Of a DNA stretch of 64,000 nt, positions 45,819 to 55,690 are shown piece by piece. The stretch's first letter is position 1; each line of letters starts with the position of its first letter. Where the stretch lies: contig JAVBPR010000008.1 in assembly GCA_031549485.1 (NCBI GenBank), positions 124,001-188,000 on the forward strand, written 5' to 3'. The notes under the pieces are model-generated. The model made no database searches, was not told the DNA's origin, and saw only the letters and a list, made by a program, of their open reading frames with translations. The position numbers and the translations under genes are program-made. Source of the DNA: JAVBPR01 sp031549485. GTDB lineage: Bacteria > Bacillota > Clostridia > Oscillospirales > Feifaniaceae.

Positions 45819-47237
45819 TTATTTAGTGATTTTTACTATAAATATTTCGCGTCCCACTCTTTTTCCGTCTTTGTAAACCGCAACGTTTACGTCGTATTCG
45901 GAAGGTTTGTTAAAATCGATTTTTTCGTATCCTGTAATTTCTACCGGAAGCGTCTCATCGTAGTAACTCACTCCCGCCGCAATCAAAAGTTCCGAAAGCG
46001 GAATTACTGTTCCTGCTTTGTATTCGATGCGGGGATTTTTCAGCGTTACATAATAGATGAAGCTTTCTGCTCCGTCTGGAAGATTTCCGCTTCCCGAATT
46101 ATTTCCCGAACCGTCGTCCGTTTCATCCGGATCGAATCCGTCGGGCAAGTCGGAGAGAGGAGTCTCATCATCAAGCACGTCTTCTTCAGGTGTTTCCGGG
46201 TGGGGGCCCGGATTCTCCTGAGGTTTCGGAAGACCCGCGGCGTTGCCGCTCTCTCCCGGTATGCGTGGCGGAGATGAATTTGTACTCGCTGCTCCTCCGA
46301 CTGCTGCCGAATCGGATTCTTTGATTATCGGTTCTTCCGGCTGTGTAAGCGGTGTGGTGTTATCCAGGATGTCTTCACCTGTAACATCCGGGATAACGCC
46401 GGTCATGTTTTCGCGTCTTAGTGAAGCGAAGCCGCTTACAGCGCCGACTATAATAACAGCGGCAAGTCCCGTTGATATTATCGTATTAATTATTGGATTC
46501 CCTGAGCCTTTGGAAGGATTGTTCTTCGCGGCATTCTGTGCCGCCGCGCCAACTTGCGGCGCAACCTGATTCCAAACACTGCTTCTGACTGCTTCGGGGA
46601 TCGCAGTTTTCATATCTTCGAATAAAACAGAAGATAAAATTGGTAAAGTGATAGTCATCACTCCCGCCTCTTGTTTAGTTAGCTTGGCTTTTAGAATTTC
46701 TCTTGCATCAAACAAGCGTTTGCGGACTGCCCCTTCGGTGCTTTCGGTCATCTCCGCTATTTCGCGAAGCGACATCTCTTCGAAGTAAAACAACATTAGG
46801 GTGACTCGCTGTCTGTCCGACAGTTCGTCAATCGCTTTTAGCAGCTCGGTTTTTGTTTCTTTGGAAGTAAGAACATGCTCGGGAAGAAATTCTTTGTTTT
46901 CTTCGAAAAGCGAGCTATCCATTTCTTCCACTACTTCGTCAGGATTCAAGCGTTTCTGCCTGTTTAAATAGTTGAAGCATTTTGTGTAAACAATTCTGCC
47001 CATCCATTTTTGAAAGGTCTTCGGCTCTTTGAGCTCTCCGATTTTCATAAAGGCCGTAACGAAAGTATCCTGCGCGATGTCGGCTGCGTCATGCGAATTT
47101 TTCAAGACTCTGAGCGCTCTGTAATATACCGGATCAAAACCTAACCGGTAAAGTTCCTCGAACGCCGTTTCGTCTCCGCCCTGCGCTTTTTGTACAATTG
47201 TTTCTAAATCAAATTTGTTTTTCAAACTCTGCCTCAC
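45819..47237 (-). CDS. Membrane-tethered ECF-type sigma factor with extracellular domain, copy 1
   Basis: The GTG start preceded by GGGG and aligned with its paralogue is preferred over longer readings, giving 472 residues. Residues about 10-175 are a sigma factor: region 2 (GFDPVYYRALRVLKNSHDAA DIAQDTF) and region 4 (LSDRQRVTLMLFYFEEMSLR, TEGAVRKRLFDAREILK). One membrane helix follows (NTIISTGLAAVIIVGAVSGF, near 250). Then come an extracellular Pro/Asp-rich linker with DDETPLSDLP and an Ig-like end domain with ITGYEKIDFNKPSEY. Thus the sigma activity is held at the membrane and joined to an outer sensor. The partner surface protein gene follows in the same operon. Confidence 0.85.
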   Translation of the reverse strand: MRQSLKNKFDLETIVQKAQGGDETAFEELYRLGFDPVYYRALRVLKNSHDAADIAQDTFVTAFMKIGELKEPKTFQKWMGRIVYTKCFNYLNRQKRLNPDEVVEEMDSSLFEENKEFLPEHVLTSKETKTELLKAIDELSDRQRVTLMLFYFEEMSLREIAEMTESTEGAVRKRLFDAREILKAKLTKQEAGVMTITLPILSSVLFEDMKTAIPEAVRSSVWNQVAPQVGAAAQNAAKNNPSKGSGNPIINTIISTGLAAVIIVGAVSGFASLRRENMTGVIPDVTGEDILDNTTPLTQPEEPIIKESDSAAVGGAASTNSSPPRIPGESGNAAGLPKPQENPGPHPETPEEDVLDDETPLSDLPDGFDPDETDDGSGNNSGSGNLPDGAESFIYYVTLKNPRIEYKAGTVIPLSELLIAAGVSYYDETLPVEITGYEKIDFNKPSEYDVNVAVYKDGKRVGREIFIVKITK

Positions 47238-47402
47238 AATCCCCACTTTGCAATAGCTATCACTAAGACAATCGACTTTTAAAAATGTTACGAAATTTCC
47301 CAAAAAAATTTTTATGTTGTCAGTATATATACAATCGGTCACACAAAGGTCATATGTAAATTTTTCCCCGGTTTTTCGTAGCGTACCGCTTCCGTATAAT
47401 TT

Positions 47403-47432
47403 AAAAGCGAGTCGCCTTGGCGACTCGCTTTT
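47403..47432. terminator. Strong hairpin upstream of sigma copy 1
   Basis: A 14-bp stem AAAAGCGAGTCGCC/GGCGACTCGCTTTT around TT. It isolates the first sigma/surface operon from the upstream one. Confidence 0.8.
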
Positions 47433-47488
47433 AAATATATTTGCGCAAAGATGATTTCTGCGCTTTGAAAGACAAAACAAAATTATAA

Positions 47489-47520
47489 AAAAGAGGGAAG
47501 CTAAAATGCTTCCCTCTTTT
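47489..47520. terminator. Terminator after the 2041-aa surface protein gene
   Basis: A 13-bp stem AAAAGAGGGAAGC/GCTTCCCTCTTTT around TAAAAT, 21 bp beyond the stop codon; flanked by A and T runs. Confidence 0.83.
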
Positions 47521-47540
47521 AAAAACGAAATTACTTTGTC

Positions 47541-50500
47541 TTATTCTTCGTCTTTTCTTTTTCTAAGCGCTATTCCCGAAAGCGTTATCATAGCTCCGAG
47601 AACGCCAAGCCCTGCAGCCGCCATTCCTCCGGTTTTCGGAAGGTCTGCAAGCGGGGGAGTGGTGTCGTCGATATCTTCGCCGTCATCGCCGCTATCCTTC
47701 GGAGTTTCAGGATCGGTTATATCTTCACCGTCGTCACCGCCATCGAGCGGGGTTTCAGGATCGGTTATATCTTCGCCGTCGCCGCCATCAAGCGGGGTTT
47801 TGCCGTCATCGATATCTTCGCCGTCGTCCGGGTCTTCCGGATCGGTTGTGTCGTCGCCGTCATCCGGGTTTTCCGGATCGATTATGTCGTCGCCGCCGTC
47901 ATCAGGATCTTCCGGAGTTTCCGGAATAACCGGAGTTACAATCGGGGGAATAAACGGTCCGCCGCCCGAAGGTTCTCTTGTGACTTGAATTATGACCACA
48001 ACATCGGGAGCGGCGTTGCCGTCCGAATCGGTAACTTTCAAAGTCACCATATAAGAAATTCCGTAAACCATTTCCTGCGGGAAGAAGTCGCTCGGAAGAT
48101 ATTCGATTTGCGCCGTGAGATCACCGTCCTCAATATCGTCCGCGCTCGGAACCGCGTCGCTTATAAATCTGTCAAGCGTGAGAATTGTTCCTTCAGAATA
48201 GGTAAGAACATTGTTCTCAACTTTGAGAATGGGCGGGTTGTTTTGTTTTGGAGCAAATGTAACTGTTACGGTTACCGGCGTTGCCGCATTTCCGTCCGAA
48301 TCGGTTACGCTCAGTTCGATTTCATACGTTCCCGGCGCAGGATTATCCAAATCCAAGTCCGCCGGCAAACTGTAAACAATAACGGCTGTGAGATCGCCGT
48401 CTTCTATATCGTCCGCGCTCGGAATCATATCGGTTATAAATTTGTCAAGAGTTATCGCATCCCCTGCATCGTAGGTGAGCGCCGGGTTGACTACCGTAAT
48501 AACCGGCAGATTTTTCGGAAGCACAACTTTTGCCGGAACGGTTACCTTGACGTCTATATAAGCATCTTCGGTCGTTATGCCATATGCCGCCGCTGTTGCA
48601 CCGTCATCCGCCGTGATACGAACCGTGTAAACATTTTCATTTAGCGCAATAATTTCGCCGCTGATATGATCTGCCGGAATGACTTCGTTTACTCTGCCCG
48701 CGTCGATAAAGTATCCGACCGAAGCGGAGGCTGTAGCAAGCGCTGTCTCTATGACAAGGTCATTGGTTATGTCAACGCCTTCGCCTATTGTAGAATCACT
48801 TGCCGTTACCGTAGGCATTTCGTGAACATAAACTTTGCGGTCTATTTGCTCGCTTGCTCCCCAGTTATCGGTCGCGGTGTAGATAACGGTATGAATGCCG
48901 ACCAGGTTGCAATCAGGCTCTACGTCGTATGTCGGAGTTATTTCGGTAAGAACCGCCTCTCCGGGCGCATCCGGCGCTTTAAGATACTGTGCGGTAACTC
49001 CGCTGTCGAGATCCGCTGTGTCCCAGACGCGAACGTTTAATGCCGGCGCTGTCATTTCGATTTTGCCGTTGACCTTGACCAAAACAGTTTCGCTGTCGGT
49101 ATTTCCTGCAGCGTCGGTGACCGTTATGGTTACCGGATATGTTCCCGGTGTGGTGACTACTGTATCACCGTCATCATTAACTTCGGTCGGAACATTTGAA
49201 AGGTCGATATCGGTGTCGACTATCGCGCCGCCCTCGCCCGGTGTTCCTGCGACATTAAAGTCATCGGTATCGAGCTTGTCGCCTTCGTAAAGTTTTATAT
49301 CATCCGCGCCTACGCTCGGAGGAGCAAGCGGGGAAATGTTGATATCGTAAGTTGCCGAAAATTCTCTGCCGTTAAAGGATTTAACAGTAACGGTTGCGGT
49401 TGTTGCACCTGCGCTGACTCCTGTAATTGTCGCAACTTTTGCGTTTGCGGTAACGGTCGCATATCCTGCATCTGCGGAAGCGCCGTAAGCTATATCGGCC
49501 GCCCATTTTGAATCGCTGATAACCGCTGATTTGTCAACACTTTGGCCTATTTTAACCGTTACATCGTTCATCGCAACATCCGGATTATAAATAAGGCCTA
49601 TTCCGATATTGTCAAGATCCGCAAAATCTGTGCTTGTTCTTCCGTTTTCATCAAACGTAAAACTAAGCGGAGCAAAAGTTTGCGGGAAGTTTGAATTTTG
49701 TGTTTCGCCGACACCCGCAGCATTGCAAATTGTAAGGTCAAGCCCGCCCGCCTTATCATAATCCGGAAGATAGGGAGCTACCGTATATGCGCCGCTCGGA
49801 AGTGCAAGTTCGAAACGTCCTGTCGTTTGATTTACCGGAACATTTACGACAGTTCCGTTTACAAGCAAGTCGACGCTGCTCGGAATAGCATCTTTCGAGG
49901 CAGTAAACTTCCCGTCTATTATTCCTTTTTCCGGGGTGTCAATAAAGGCATAACCCGAAATTTTATATTGTTGATATGTGAAAGTTGCAAGATTGGAGAT
50001 GCTCGGTTTCGGAATTCCGTCATAGGTGCAAGCCCCTGAAAGGAAAGAGCTTGCGCCGTTTTCAGTTCCGGCGAGATCGTCCGCCGAAATAGCGAGCGGA
50101 ATATTTGCCGCTAAAAATACGCTTCCAGGAAGAGAAGGGATTTGCACCTTTATGTCGCTTACCTGCGCCCAGTCTGTAACCGCGCTTTCGTCAACCCATA
50201 TTCCGCCTACTTTATAAGTCACGTTGGCAGTAATAAGATTATCTTCAAACACGATAGGCCCGCGAAGCTGCATATCAAATCCTGCTTCTTTTTGTCCTGT
50301 TTCGCCCAAAGCCGCGTAGTCTATCATTTCGCCTTTTTTCGGAATATGATAAATCGCTTCATAACCTGTAACCGCTATAGTTCCGCTGCTTATGGTTGTT
50401 CTTGCAGAAAGCTTATTTATATCTTCCCCTTTAAAATTAACTGTTCCCGCAACAATTCCGCCGTTTAGCGCAGGATAAAGGGTGATTCCGGAAGTGGTCG

Positions 50501-53500
50501 AAATAGTTACGTTTAAAGACGGAGACTGGAGCGGATAATAATAGCTTCCTGCGGTGCTTCCGGTAAAGGGATCTGCAACAAACACCCTCATATCGGACAC
50601 AAACGGTAATAAATAAGGCTCCCTTTCCGAATACCAATCGTCATGTGTGAAAAGCCACGAATAATCGGTCCACGCGCCGTCAAATACCGGCGTGTTTCCT
50701 GTCTTTGCGTCACTGAGCGCTCTTAAGGTGACAGAATATGTTCTTCCTTTTGAAAGAAATAACGTAGTCGGATCGGTCGGATTTGTGATTATCAAATATG
50801 TCGCGCCGTCTTTTATCACTTGCTCAACATTAGGATCGTTTCCCGCATAAACAAAATTTTTGTTTAGCTTTAAAACATATTTTATTCCATTAACTAAAAC
50901 GTTGTAATTGTATCCTGCAAAGTGGTCTTTGATATTTACTTTAAATTCTCCGCCTTGCGATGATGATGCCGGCGCTGTAAGCAGCGAATTAGTAAGGTAA
51001 TCCGCATAGCTGTCTTTTTGGAAATAAATTTCCGCAGTACCTCTTCTTGCAAATTTTATCGGGTTTGCAGCGGCAGGAACCGCATTTTTTGTGCTTTCTC
51101 CATCCGCTTTGAAAGTCGCATTAAGAGAATATGTTCCTTCTGTATAATGTTTTATAGGCTCGCCGTCAGAACGAAAATTCCGCTCACTCCTGCTATTGAA
51201 AATAAATCCTTCGTAATTGCTTGAATACGAAAAGGTATCAAACACCAATTTAAATTCTGTTAAGCACTCATCACTTGCAAAATTGCTGTCAAAATCTATT
51301 AACAAACTAATTTCTAATGTTTTATTCCCAAGATCAATTTCACGGTATTCATCATTTAGATTTGTTTTATAAAGCATCTTACCGCCCGTATAAGCAATCT
51401 TGGAACACATATAACCCGATGCAAAAGTTTCGATTGCTTTGTCATTTTTAAACTCAAATTCAACATTTTTGAATGTTTTAGACACACCTGTGTAACTGCT
51501 GGTGGTATTAAATGCAACATATGCGTTCTGTCTATCGCTATCACCGGCCAAAAGTAGCGGTTGCGGATATCCGTAAGTTGTGATAGTGAAATTAATATTT
51601 TCCGGGTATATTTCGATCTTTGCAGTAGCGGTATGCCTATCAACTTTGACAGTAGTCGCGAGGTCGACTCCCGGATAATTTGCGCAATCGTCATTTAGTA
51701 ATGTAAATTTAATTTCTGAAATTGTTTTTTGTGTAATTCCGCTTTTTGCCCGATAAATTAAATCATACTTGCTGCGAATAACGCCGTCCGGATATTCTAT
51801 TTTTATCTGATCTGTATAATTTCCCTCAAAAGTATATTTTGTAATATCGTAATATCTATCTGAACGAATAGTGGCTCCTACCGCTTCTTTCCATATACCG
51901 TCGGCAAAATAATATACTTTGCGATTCAGCGACTGGGTGTCATAATCTTTGTCGTTTTGAATGATAATACCGCCTAAAGCTAAGTTTTCATCCGATTCAA
52001 CATAGACAGTGCCGTCTTTATGCTCGTTGCATACTGCATCGGCATCATCTTGCATTTCGATTCTAAATATGTTGCTTGAAGTTTCAAGCTCATATCCGGA
52101 AAGGATTTTTGTTCCGGGTTCATTGACATAAATATTAGCTCTGTCAATTAAGCTAAATTCTTGGGTTTCCGCCCGTATTGTATTAATTTGATAAGAATGG
52201 ACGCCGTCGGCGGAAGTGTAGCTGACTTCTGCCGGAAGACTTTCATATAACTTGCCGGGAGTAAGTTCTTCTCCGTTTTTTAATTTCAAGGTAAGCGGCA
52301 GACGGAAAAGGCCTTTATAGGACCCATAACTATTACTTAGCTTATGCGGCCAGGTTCTTATCGTCCATTTATAAAGTTGCGAAAGCGGCGCTAAACCTGT
52401 GCTTTTTTCTAAAGACGCATAAGTATTGTTATCAATCAAAATGTAATCATGACCGTCATCGTCGGTATGTACTGTTAGATCGCTGGTTGTTAACCCGTCA
52501 GGCAGATACACTTTTATCTGCGGAGCCCAGAAAGGATTATGTGTCTCCGGGATATCAAAGAAAAGATATGATTTTCGTTCATAGCCGTTGGAGTCGGTTC
52601 CGTTGGTATTGCCATTTTTATTTAATTTAAGCGTTGAGTTTTTTTCAATCGGATCACTGCTGTTAAACGTTTCGGTTCCAAGTTGTGTAGCGTACATGAA
52701 ATAAGCTGCGGGAATAATTTTTTCGGTATTATATTGCCTTAGAATTATCGGATAACTTACCGTTTCTTTTTCCCCGAGATTGGTTGTTTCGGTAGCTTCA
52801 AAAGCAACCGGCCGGTTGTTTCTTATTGCGCCGCCAATGAGCAAATAGTCATATAAACGCGTATTAAATCCAAGCGTTACCGGATTGTCACACATATCAT
52901 CGAAATATATTTTTGCCTGCCAGCATCCTGTGCCCTCTGCACGGTAGTCAATTTTTGTAATTCCGGCCGGAACAATATTTAATTTATCAAATACAAATCC
53001 GCTCGGAGCAACAAAAGTTACAACGCGCGAAAGCTCGCCCTGCGTAGGAGTGTAAGATATCGTTGTTGTGAATGTTATTCCGTTCGGCATATTCTGATCG
53101 AAATACGCCCAGTCAAAATCATTCGGATCAGCTTGTGGGCCTAAAGTTGCAAGGTCGCTGTCTATTGTAAGATTAACCGAAGAAATTCCGAAACCGAATG
53201 CGTCGAGGTCTTCTTCCTCTTCTTCATCGCCTTCTTCATTATCAGCTTCTTCATCATCAGCTTCTTCGGTGGTGTCAAAATCAGAATCGTCATCGGCCGG
53301 TTCATCGGCCGGCTCATCGCTCGGTTCATCGCTCGGTTCATCGGTCGGCTCGTCGCTCGGTTCGTCGCTCGGTTCATCGCTCGGCTCGTCGGCCGGTTCA
53401 TCGCTCGGCTCATCGCTCGGCTCGTCGCTCGGCTCGTCGCTCGGCTCATCGGTCGGCTCGTCGCTCGGTTCGTCGGTCGGCTCGTCGGCCGGCTCGTCGG

Positions 53501-53657
53501 CCGGATTATCTCCCGGCTCGTCGCCGTCCACGGACGGTCCATCCGTAATCACGATATCGGTATCATCGGCCGCAATCGCGCTAATAGGCAGCATTGCGGA
53601 TACCATAAGCACCGCAAGCAGAATTGCTATTCCTCTTTTAAGAAAGTTGTTTTTCAT
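47541..53657 (-). CDS. LPxTG-anchored giant surface protein with DEPS repeat (about 2038 aa)
   Basis: The second ATG is chosen because GAGGAG lies 8-9 nt upstream; the first is too close to it. A signal peptide (MKNNFLKRGIAILLAVLMVS ... ISAIA) is followed by about 17 DEPS/DEPA/DEPT units and an acidic stretch. About 1100 residues of beta-sandwich sequence follow, then a prealbumin-like unit (YKISGYAFIDTPEKGIIDGK), a BIG2-like unit (YATVTANAKVATITGVSAGA) and several DUF5011-type domains (TYPVTITVTDAAGN). It ends with an Asp-rich linker, PLADLPKTGG, a membrane helix and RKRKDEE. Sortase should anchor it to the wall. It starts 15 bp after the second tethered sigma gene. No enzyme active site is apparent. 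Confidence 0.9.
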   Translation of the reverse strand: MKNNFLKRGIAILLAVLMVSAMLPISAIAADDTDIVITDGPSVDGDEPGDNPADEPADEPTDEPSDEPTDEPSDEPSDEPSDEPSDEPADEPSDEPSDEPSDEPTDEPSDEPSDEPADEPADDDSDFDTTEEADDEEADNEEGDEEEEEDLDAFGFGISSVNLTIDSDLATLGPQADPNDFDWAYFDQNMPNGITFTTTISYTPTQGELSRVVTFVAPSGFVFDKLNIVPAGITKIDYRAEGTGCWQAKIYFDDMCDNPVTLGFNTRLYDYLLIGGAIRNNRPVAFEATETTNLGEKETVSYPIILRQYNTEKIIPAAYFMYATQLGTETFNSSDPIEKNSTLKLNKNGNTNGTDSNGYERKSYLFFDIPETHNPFWAPQIKVYLPDGLTTSDLTVHTDDDGHDYILIDNNTYASLEKSTGLAPLSQLYKWTIRTWPHKLSNSYGSYKGLFRLPLTLKLKNGEELTPGKLYESLPAEVSYTSADGVHSYQINTIRAETQEFSLIDRANIYVNEPGTKILSGYELETSSNIFRIEMQDDADAVCNEHKDGTVYVESDENLALGGIIIQNDKDYDTQSLNRKVYYFADGIWKEAVGATIRSDRYYDITKYTFEGNYTDQIKIEYPDGVIRSKYDLIYRAKSGITQKTISEIKFTLLNDDCANYPGVDLATTVKVDRHTATAKIEIYPENINFTITTYGYPQPLLLAGDSDRQNAYVAFNTTSSYTGVSKTFKNVEFEFKNDKAIETFASGYMCSKIAYTGGKMLYKTNLNDEYREIDLGNKTLEISLLIDFDSNFASDECLTEFKLVFDTFSYSSNYEGFIFNSRSERNFRSDGEPIKHYTEGTYSLNATFKADGESTKNAVPAAANPIKFARRGTAEIYFQKDSYADYLTNSLLTAPASSSQGGEFKVNIKDHFAGYNYNVLVNGIKYVLKLNKNFVYAGNDPNVEQVIKDGATYLIITNPTDPTTLFLSKGRTYSVTLRALSDAKTGNTPVFDGAWTDYSWLFTHDDWYSEREPYLLPFVSDMRVFVADPFTGSTAGSYYYPLQSPSLNVTISTTSGITLYPALNGGIVAGTVNFKGEDINKLSARTTISSGTIAVTGYEAIYHIPKKGEMIDYAALGETGQKEAGFDMQLRGPIVFEDNLITANVTYKVGGIWVDESAVTDWAQVSDIKVQIPSLPGSVFLAANIPLAISADDLAGTENGASSFLSGACTYDGIPKPSISNLATFTYQQYKISGYAFIDTPEKGIIDGKFTASKDAIPSSVDLLVNGTVVNVPVNQTTGRFELALPSGAYTVAPYLPDYDKAGGLDLTICNAAGVGETQNSNFPQTFAPLSFTFDENGRTSTDFADLDNIGIGLIYNPDVAMNDVTVKIGQSVDKSAVISDSKWAADIAYGASADAGYATVTANAKVATITGVSAGATTATVTVKSFNGREFSATYDINISPLAPPSVGADDIKLYEGDKLDTDDFNVAGTPGEGGAIVDTDIDLSNVPTEVNDDGDTVVTTPGTYPVTITVTDAAGNTDSETVLVKVNGKIEMTAPALNVRVWDTADLDSGVTAQYLKAPDAPGEAVLTEITPTYDVEPDCNLVGIHTVIYTATDNWGASEQIDRKVYVHEMPTVTASDSTIGEGVDITNDLVIETALATASASVGYFIDAGRVNEVIPADHISGEIIALNENVYTVRITADDGATAAAYGITTEDAYIDVKVTVPAKVVLPKNLPVITVVNPALTYDAGDAITLDKFITDMIPSADDIEDGDLTAVIVYSLPADLDLDNPAPGTYEIELSVTDSDGNAATPVTVTVTFAPKQNNPPILKVENNVLTYSEGTILTLDRFISDAVPSADDIEDGDLTAQIEYLPSDFFPQEMVYGISYMVTLKVTDSDGNAAPDVVVIIQVTREPSGGGPFIPPIVTPVIPETPEDPDDGGDDIIDPENPDDGDDTTDPEDPDDGEDIDDGKTPLDGGDGEDITDPETPLDGGDDGEDITDPETPKDSGDDGEDIDDTTPPLADLPKTGGMAAAGLGVLGAMITLSGIALRKRKDEE
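53285..53530. repeat. 12-bp tandem repeat encoding (Asp-Glu-Pro-Ser/Ala/Thr)n
   Basis: Some 17 or more imperfect 12-bp units such as tcgctcggttcg and tcggccggctca, with variation mainly at the fourth codon and at synonymous positions. They code a rod-like acidic Pro-rich stalk after the signal peptide. Confidence 0.9.
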
Positions 53658-53672
53658 TTTGCTCATCTCCTC

Positions 53673-55130
53673 TTAAACTATTCGAACGGCGAAAAATTCG
53701 CGTTCTATCATTTTTTCGCCGTCATAAAGCGCAATTCCGATTGCATACTCGGATATGCGATTAAAGTCGATTTTGTCGTAACCTGTTATAACAAGTTTAA
53801 AGCTGTTCGGTTTAATCGTTATTTTCGCGTCTTCGCAAATCTTTTCGATAGACACCGTATTTCCTTTTTTATAGGATACGAATAATGATTCCACCGTAAT
53901 ATATTTTTGGAAACTGCTTCCTGTATTTCCGCCTGGATTTGTTCCGGTTCCGTTGCCGGGTTCGTTGCCGCTGCCGGTTCCGTCCGGGTCTGTTCCGGCA
54001 GGAAGGTCATCGAGGGGAGTGTTTTCATCCGGGATATCCGTTTCATCATCAGGTGAACCGTTTCCGGTATTAGATGACGGCAAATCCGATTTCTCCGGTA
54101 GGTCGGGGTTAACGTTCGAGTGTGGGGCGCTCGAATTATCATCCGTTCCGTTCGGTGTTTCAGGCTCTTCCTCTTTGTCCGTACCTGCCGGAGCTTTTCC
54201 GGTGGTTTCCGGGTTGCTCGGCTGATTCGGTGAAGGTAAATCCGATAGCGGAACCTTCGAACCGATTATTTCTTCCAGATCAAAGTCCTCTGTGGGGGAA
54301 GAGCCTTGACCGGAGAAAAAATTAACGCCGATAAACAACGCCGTTATAATAACCGCGGCGACAGCCGCATTTACTATACGCTTGACTATTGATGCTTTTG
54401 CAGGATTTTGCGCCGAACCGTTTTGCGAAAGTTTTGCCGACGCTTTTTCAAGGAAGGGTTCGAATTGCTCGCACGCCGAGGCTTTTAATTCCTCTGTCAC
54501 CGCAAGTTTCATGTCGTCCTTAAAAATAATTGATAATAACGGCAGTGCTATGCTGAACACCTCCGATCCCTGTTTTTGAAGCTTTGCTTTCAGCATCGAC
54601 CGCGCGTCGTGTAATCTTTTACAAACGGCCGATTCGCTGATTTCTGTAATTTGCGCTATTTCGGGCAAGGAATATCCTTCAAAATAATAAAGCATTACGA
54701 TAAGACGCTGCTTTTCTGTCAGCCGGTCTACCGCGTCGATTACCTGCTTCCTGCTTTCCGCCGAGGCGAGAACGCTCTCCGGCAGAAATTCTTCGTCGGC
54801 ATTAAAAGAAAAGTTTTCGTACTGCTCAAGTTCGACAGTCTCGACCTTATCTTTTTTCATGAAGTTCAAGCATTTTGTATAGACAATTCTGCCTATCCAT
54901 TTTTTGAACGCCGCCGGTTCTTTCAGTTCTTTAAGTCGGTCAAACGCGGTTATAAATGTCTCTTGCGAAATGTCAAACGCGTCATGCGGATTGCGAAGAA
55001 TTCGGAGCGCCATGTAATATACCGAATCCCAACTTTCGCGGTAAAGTTCGCCGAGCGAAAGTTTATCGCCGCACTGAGCATTTGAAACCGTTTTGGCCCA
55101 GTCAAATTTATTATCCAAGATATCCCCCAC
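53673..55130 (-). CDS. Membrane-tethered ECF-type sigma factor with extracellular domain, copy 2
   Basis: Paralogue of copy 1 with the same order: region 2 (YMALRILRNPHDAFDISQET), region 4 (LTEKQRLIVMLYYFEGYSLP, SESAVCKRLHDARSMLKAKL), one membrane helix (NAAVAAVIITALFIGVNFFS), a linker with DENTPLDDLP and a C-terminal domain with ITGYDKIDFNRISEY. The GTG start is followed four codons later by a TTG that also has a good GGGGG site, so the first residues are uncertain. The stop lies 15 bp before the start of the 2038-aa surface protein, so they form one operon. Signal-dependent proteolysis could release the sigma part; that is inference. Confidence 0.87.
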   Translation of the reverse strand: MGDILDNKFDWAKTVSNAQCGDKLSLGELYRESWDSVYYMALRILRNPHDAFDISQETFITAFDRLKELKEPAAFKKWIGRIVYTKCLNFMKKDKVETVELEQYENFSFNADEEFLPESVLASAESRKQVIDAVDRLTEKQRLIVMLYYFEGYSLPEIAQITEISESAVCKRLHDARSMLKAKLQKQGSEVFSIALPLLSIIFKDDMKLAVTEELKASACEQFEPFLEKASAKLSQNGSAQNPAKASIVKRIVNAAVAAVIITALFIGVNFFSGQGSSPTEDFDLEEIIGSKVPLSDLPSPNQPSNPETTGKAPAGTDKEEEPETPNGTDDNSSAPHSNVNPDLPEKSDLPSSNTGNGSPDDETDIPDENTPLDDLPAGTDPDGTGSGNEPGNGTGTNPGGNTGSSFQKYITVESLFVSYKKGNTVSIEKICEDAKITIKPNSFKLVITGYDKIDFNRISEYAIGIALYDGEKMIEREFFAVRIV

Positions 55131-55690
55131 ACTTTCGGCGCATTTACTGCGCTTGATATTATAGACAAAGATTTTCGGGGTAACATTACCCCCGAAAGCA
55201 AAAATTTTTCAAAAAATTTTCTTCCAATATAATTGCATCTTTTAATATTATAAGAACACATTGTCACGCCGCGGCAACACAAATAATAAATAATAAAAAC
55301 GGCCGCTGTTTCGACCGTTTTTATTGTTAGTTATGTATTTAATCATAAAAAGACAACTGCCAAAAAGTCCCCACGTCTTTTTGACAGCTGCCGCTTTATC
55401 TCCGGAAGAACCGGATTAACACCTTCATTATTACAGAATCCGGTCACACGACGGTCACATTTTTTGCGGATTTTGAAGAAGATTGATCTCTTTTGCTTTT
55501 TTACGCTCTGTTTTTCGTTTTTTTCTTGTAAAACAAAAATATGAAAAATATCACAAAGCACAAAAAAGCGATTATTTTAGCGTAAATCCGAAGTTTTGCA
55601 AAAAAGGGTGGCATTTTTTTTGGTATTCTGATATAATTTTATCCGCTTATGAGATATAAAAAAATATATATAAATGATGGAGGACTAAGT
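55131..55690. other. 560-bp intergenic region between divergent sigma and ppdK genes
   Basis: No believable gene; a 72-codon reading on the minus strand lacks a ribosome binding site. A hairpin with 11-bp arms (AATAAAAACGG with CCGTTTTTATT) lies at 55292-55325. TATAAT at 55632-55637 is a plausible -10 box for ppdK, without a clear -35. Confidence 0.5.

Noticed and set aside
53198..53676. Arg/His- or Ser/Gly-rich plus-strand readings opposite the DEPS repeat
   Set aside because: These are antisense shadows of a low-complexity coding repeat.
55343..55561. A 72-codon minus-strand reading between sigma copy 2 and ppdK
   Set aside because: There is no ribosome binding site; the composition is Lys/Arg-rich and no family is recognised. 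The region is treated as intergenic.
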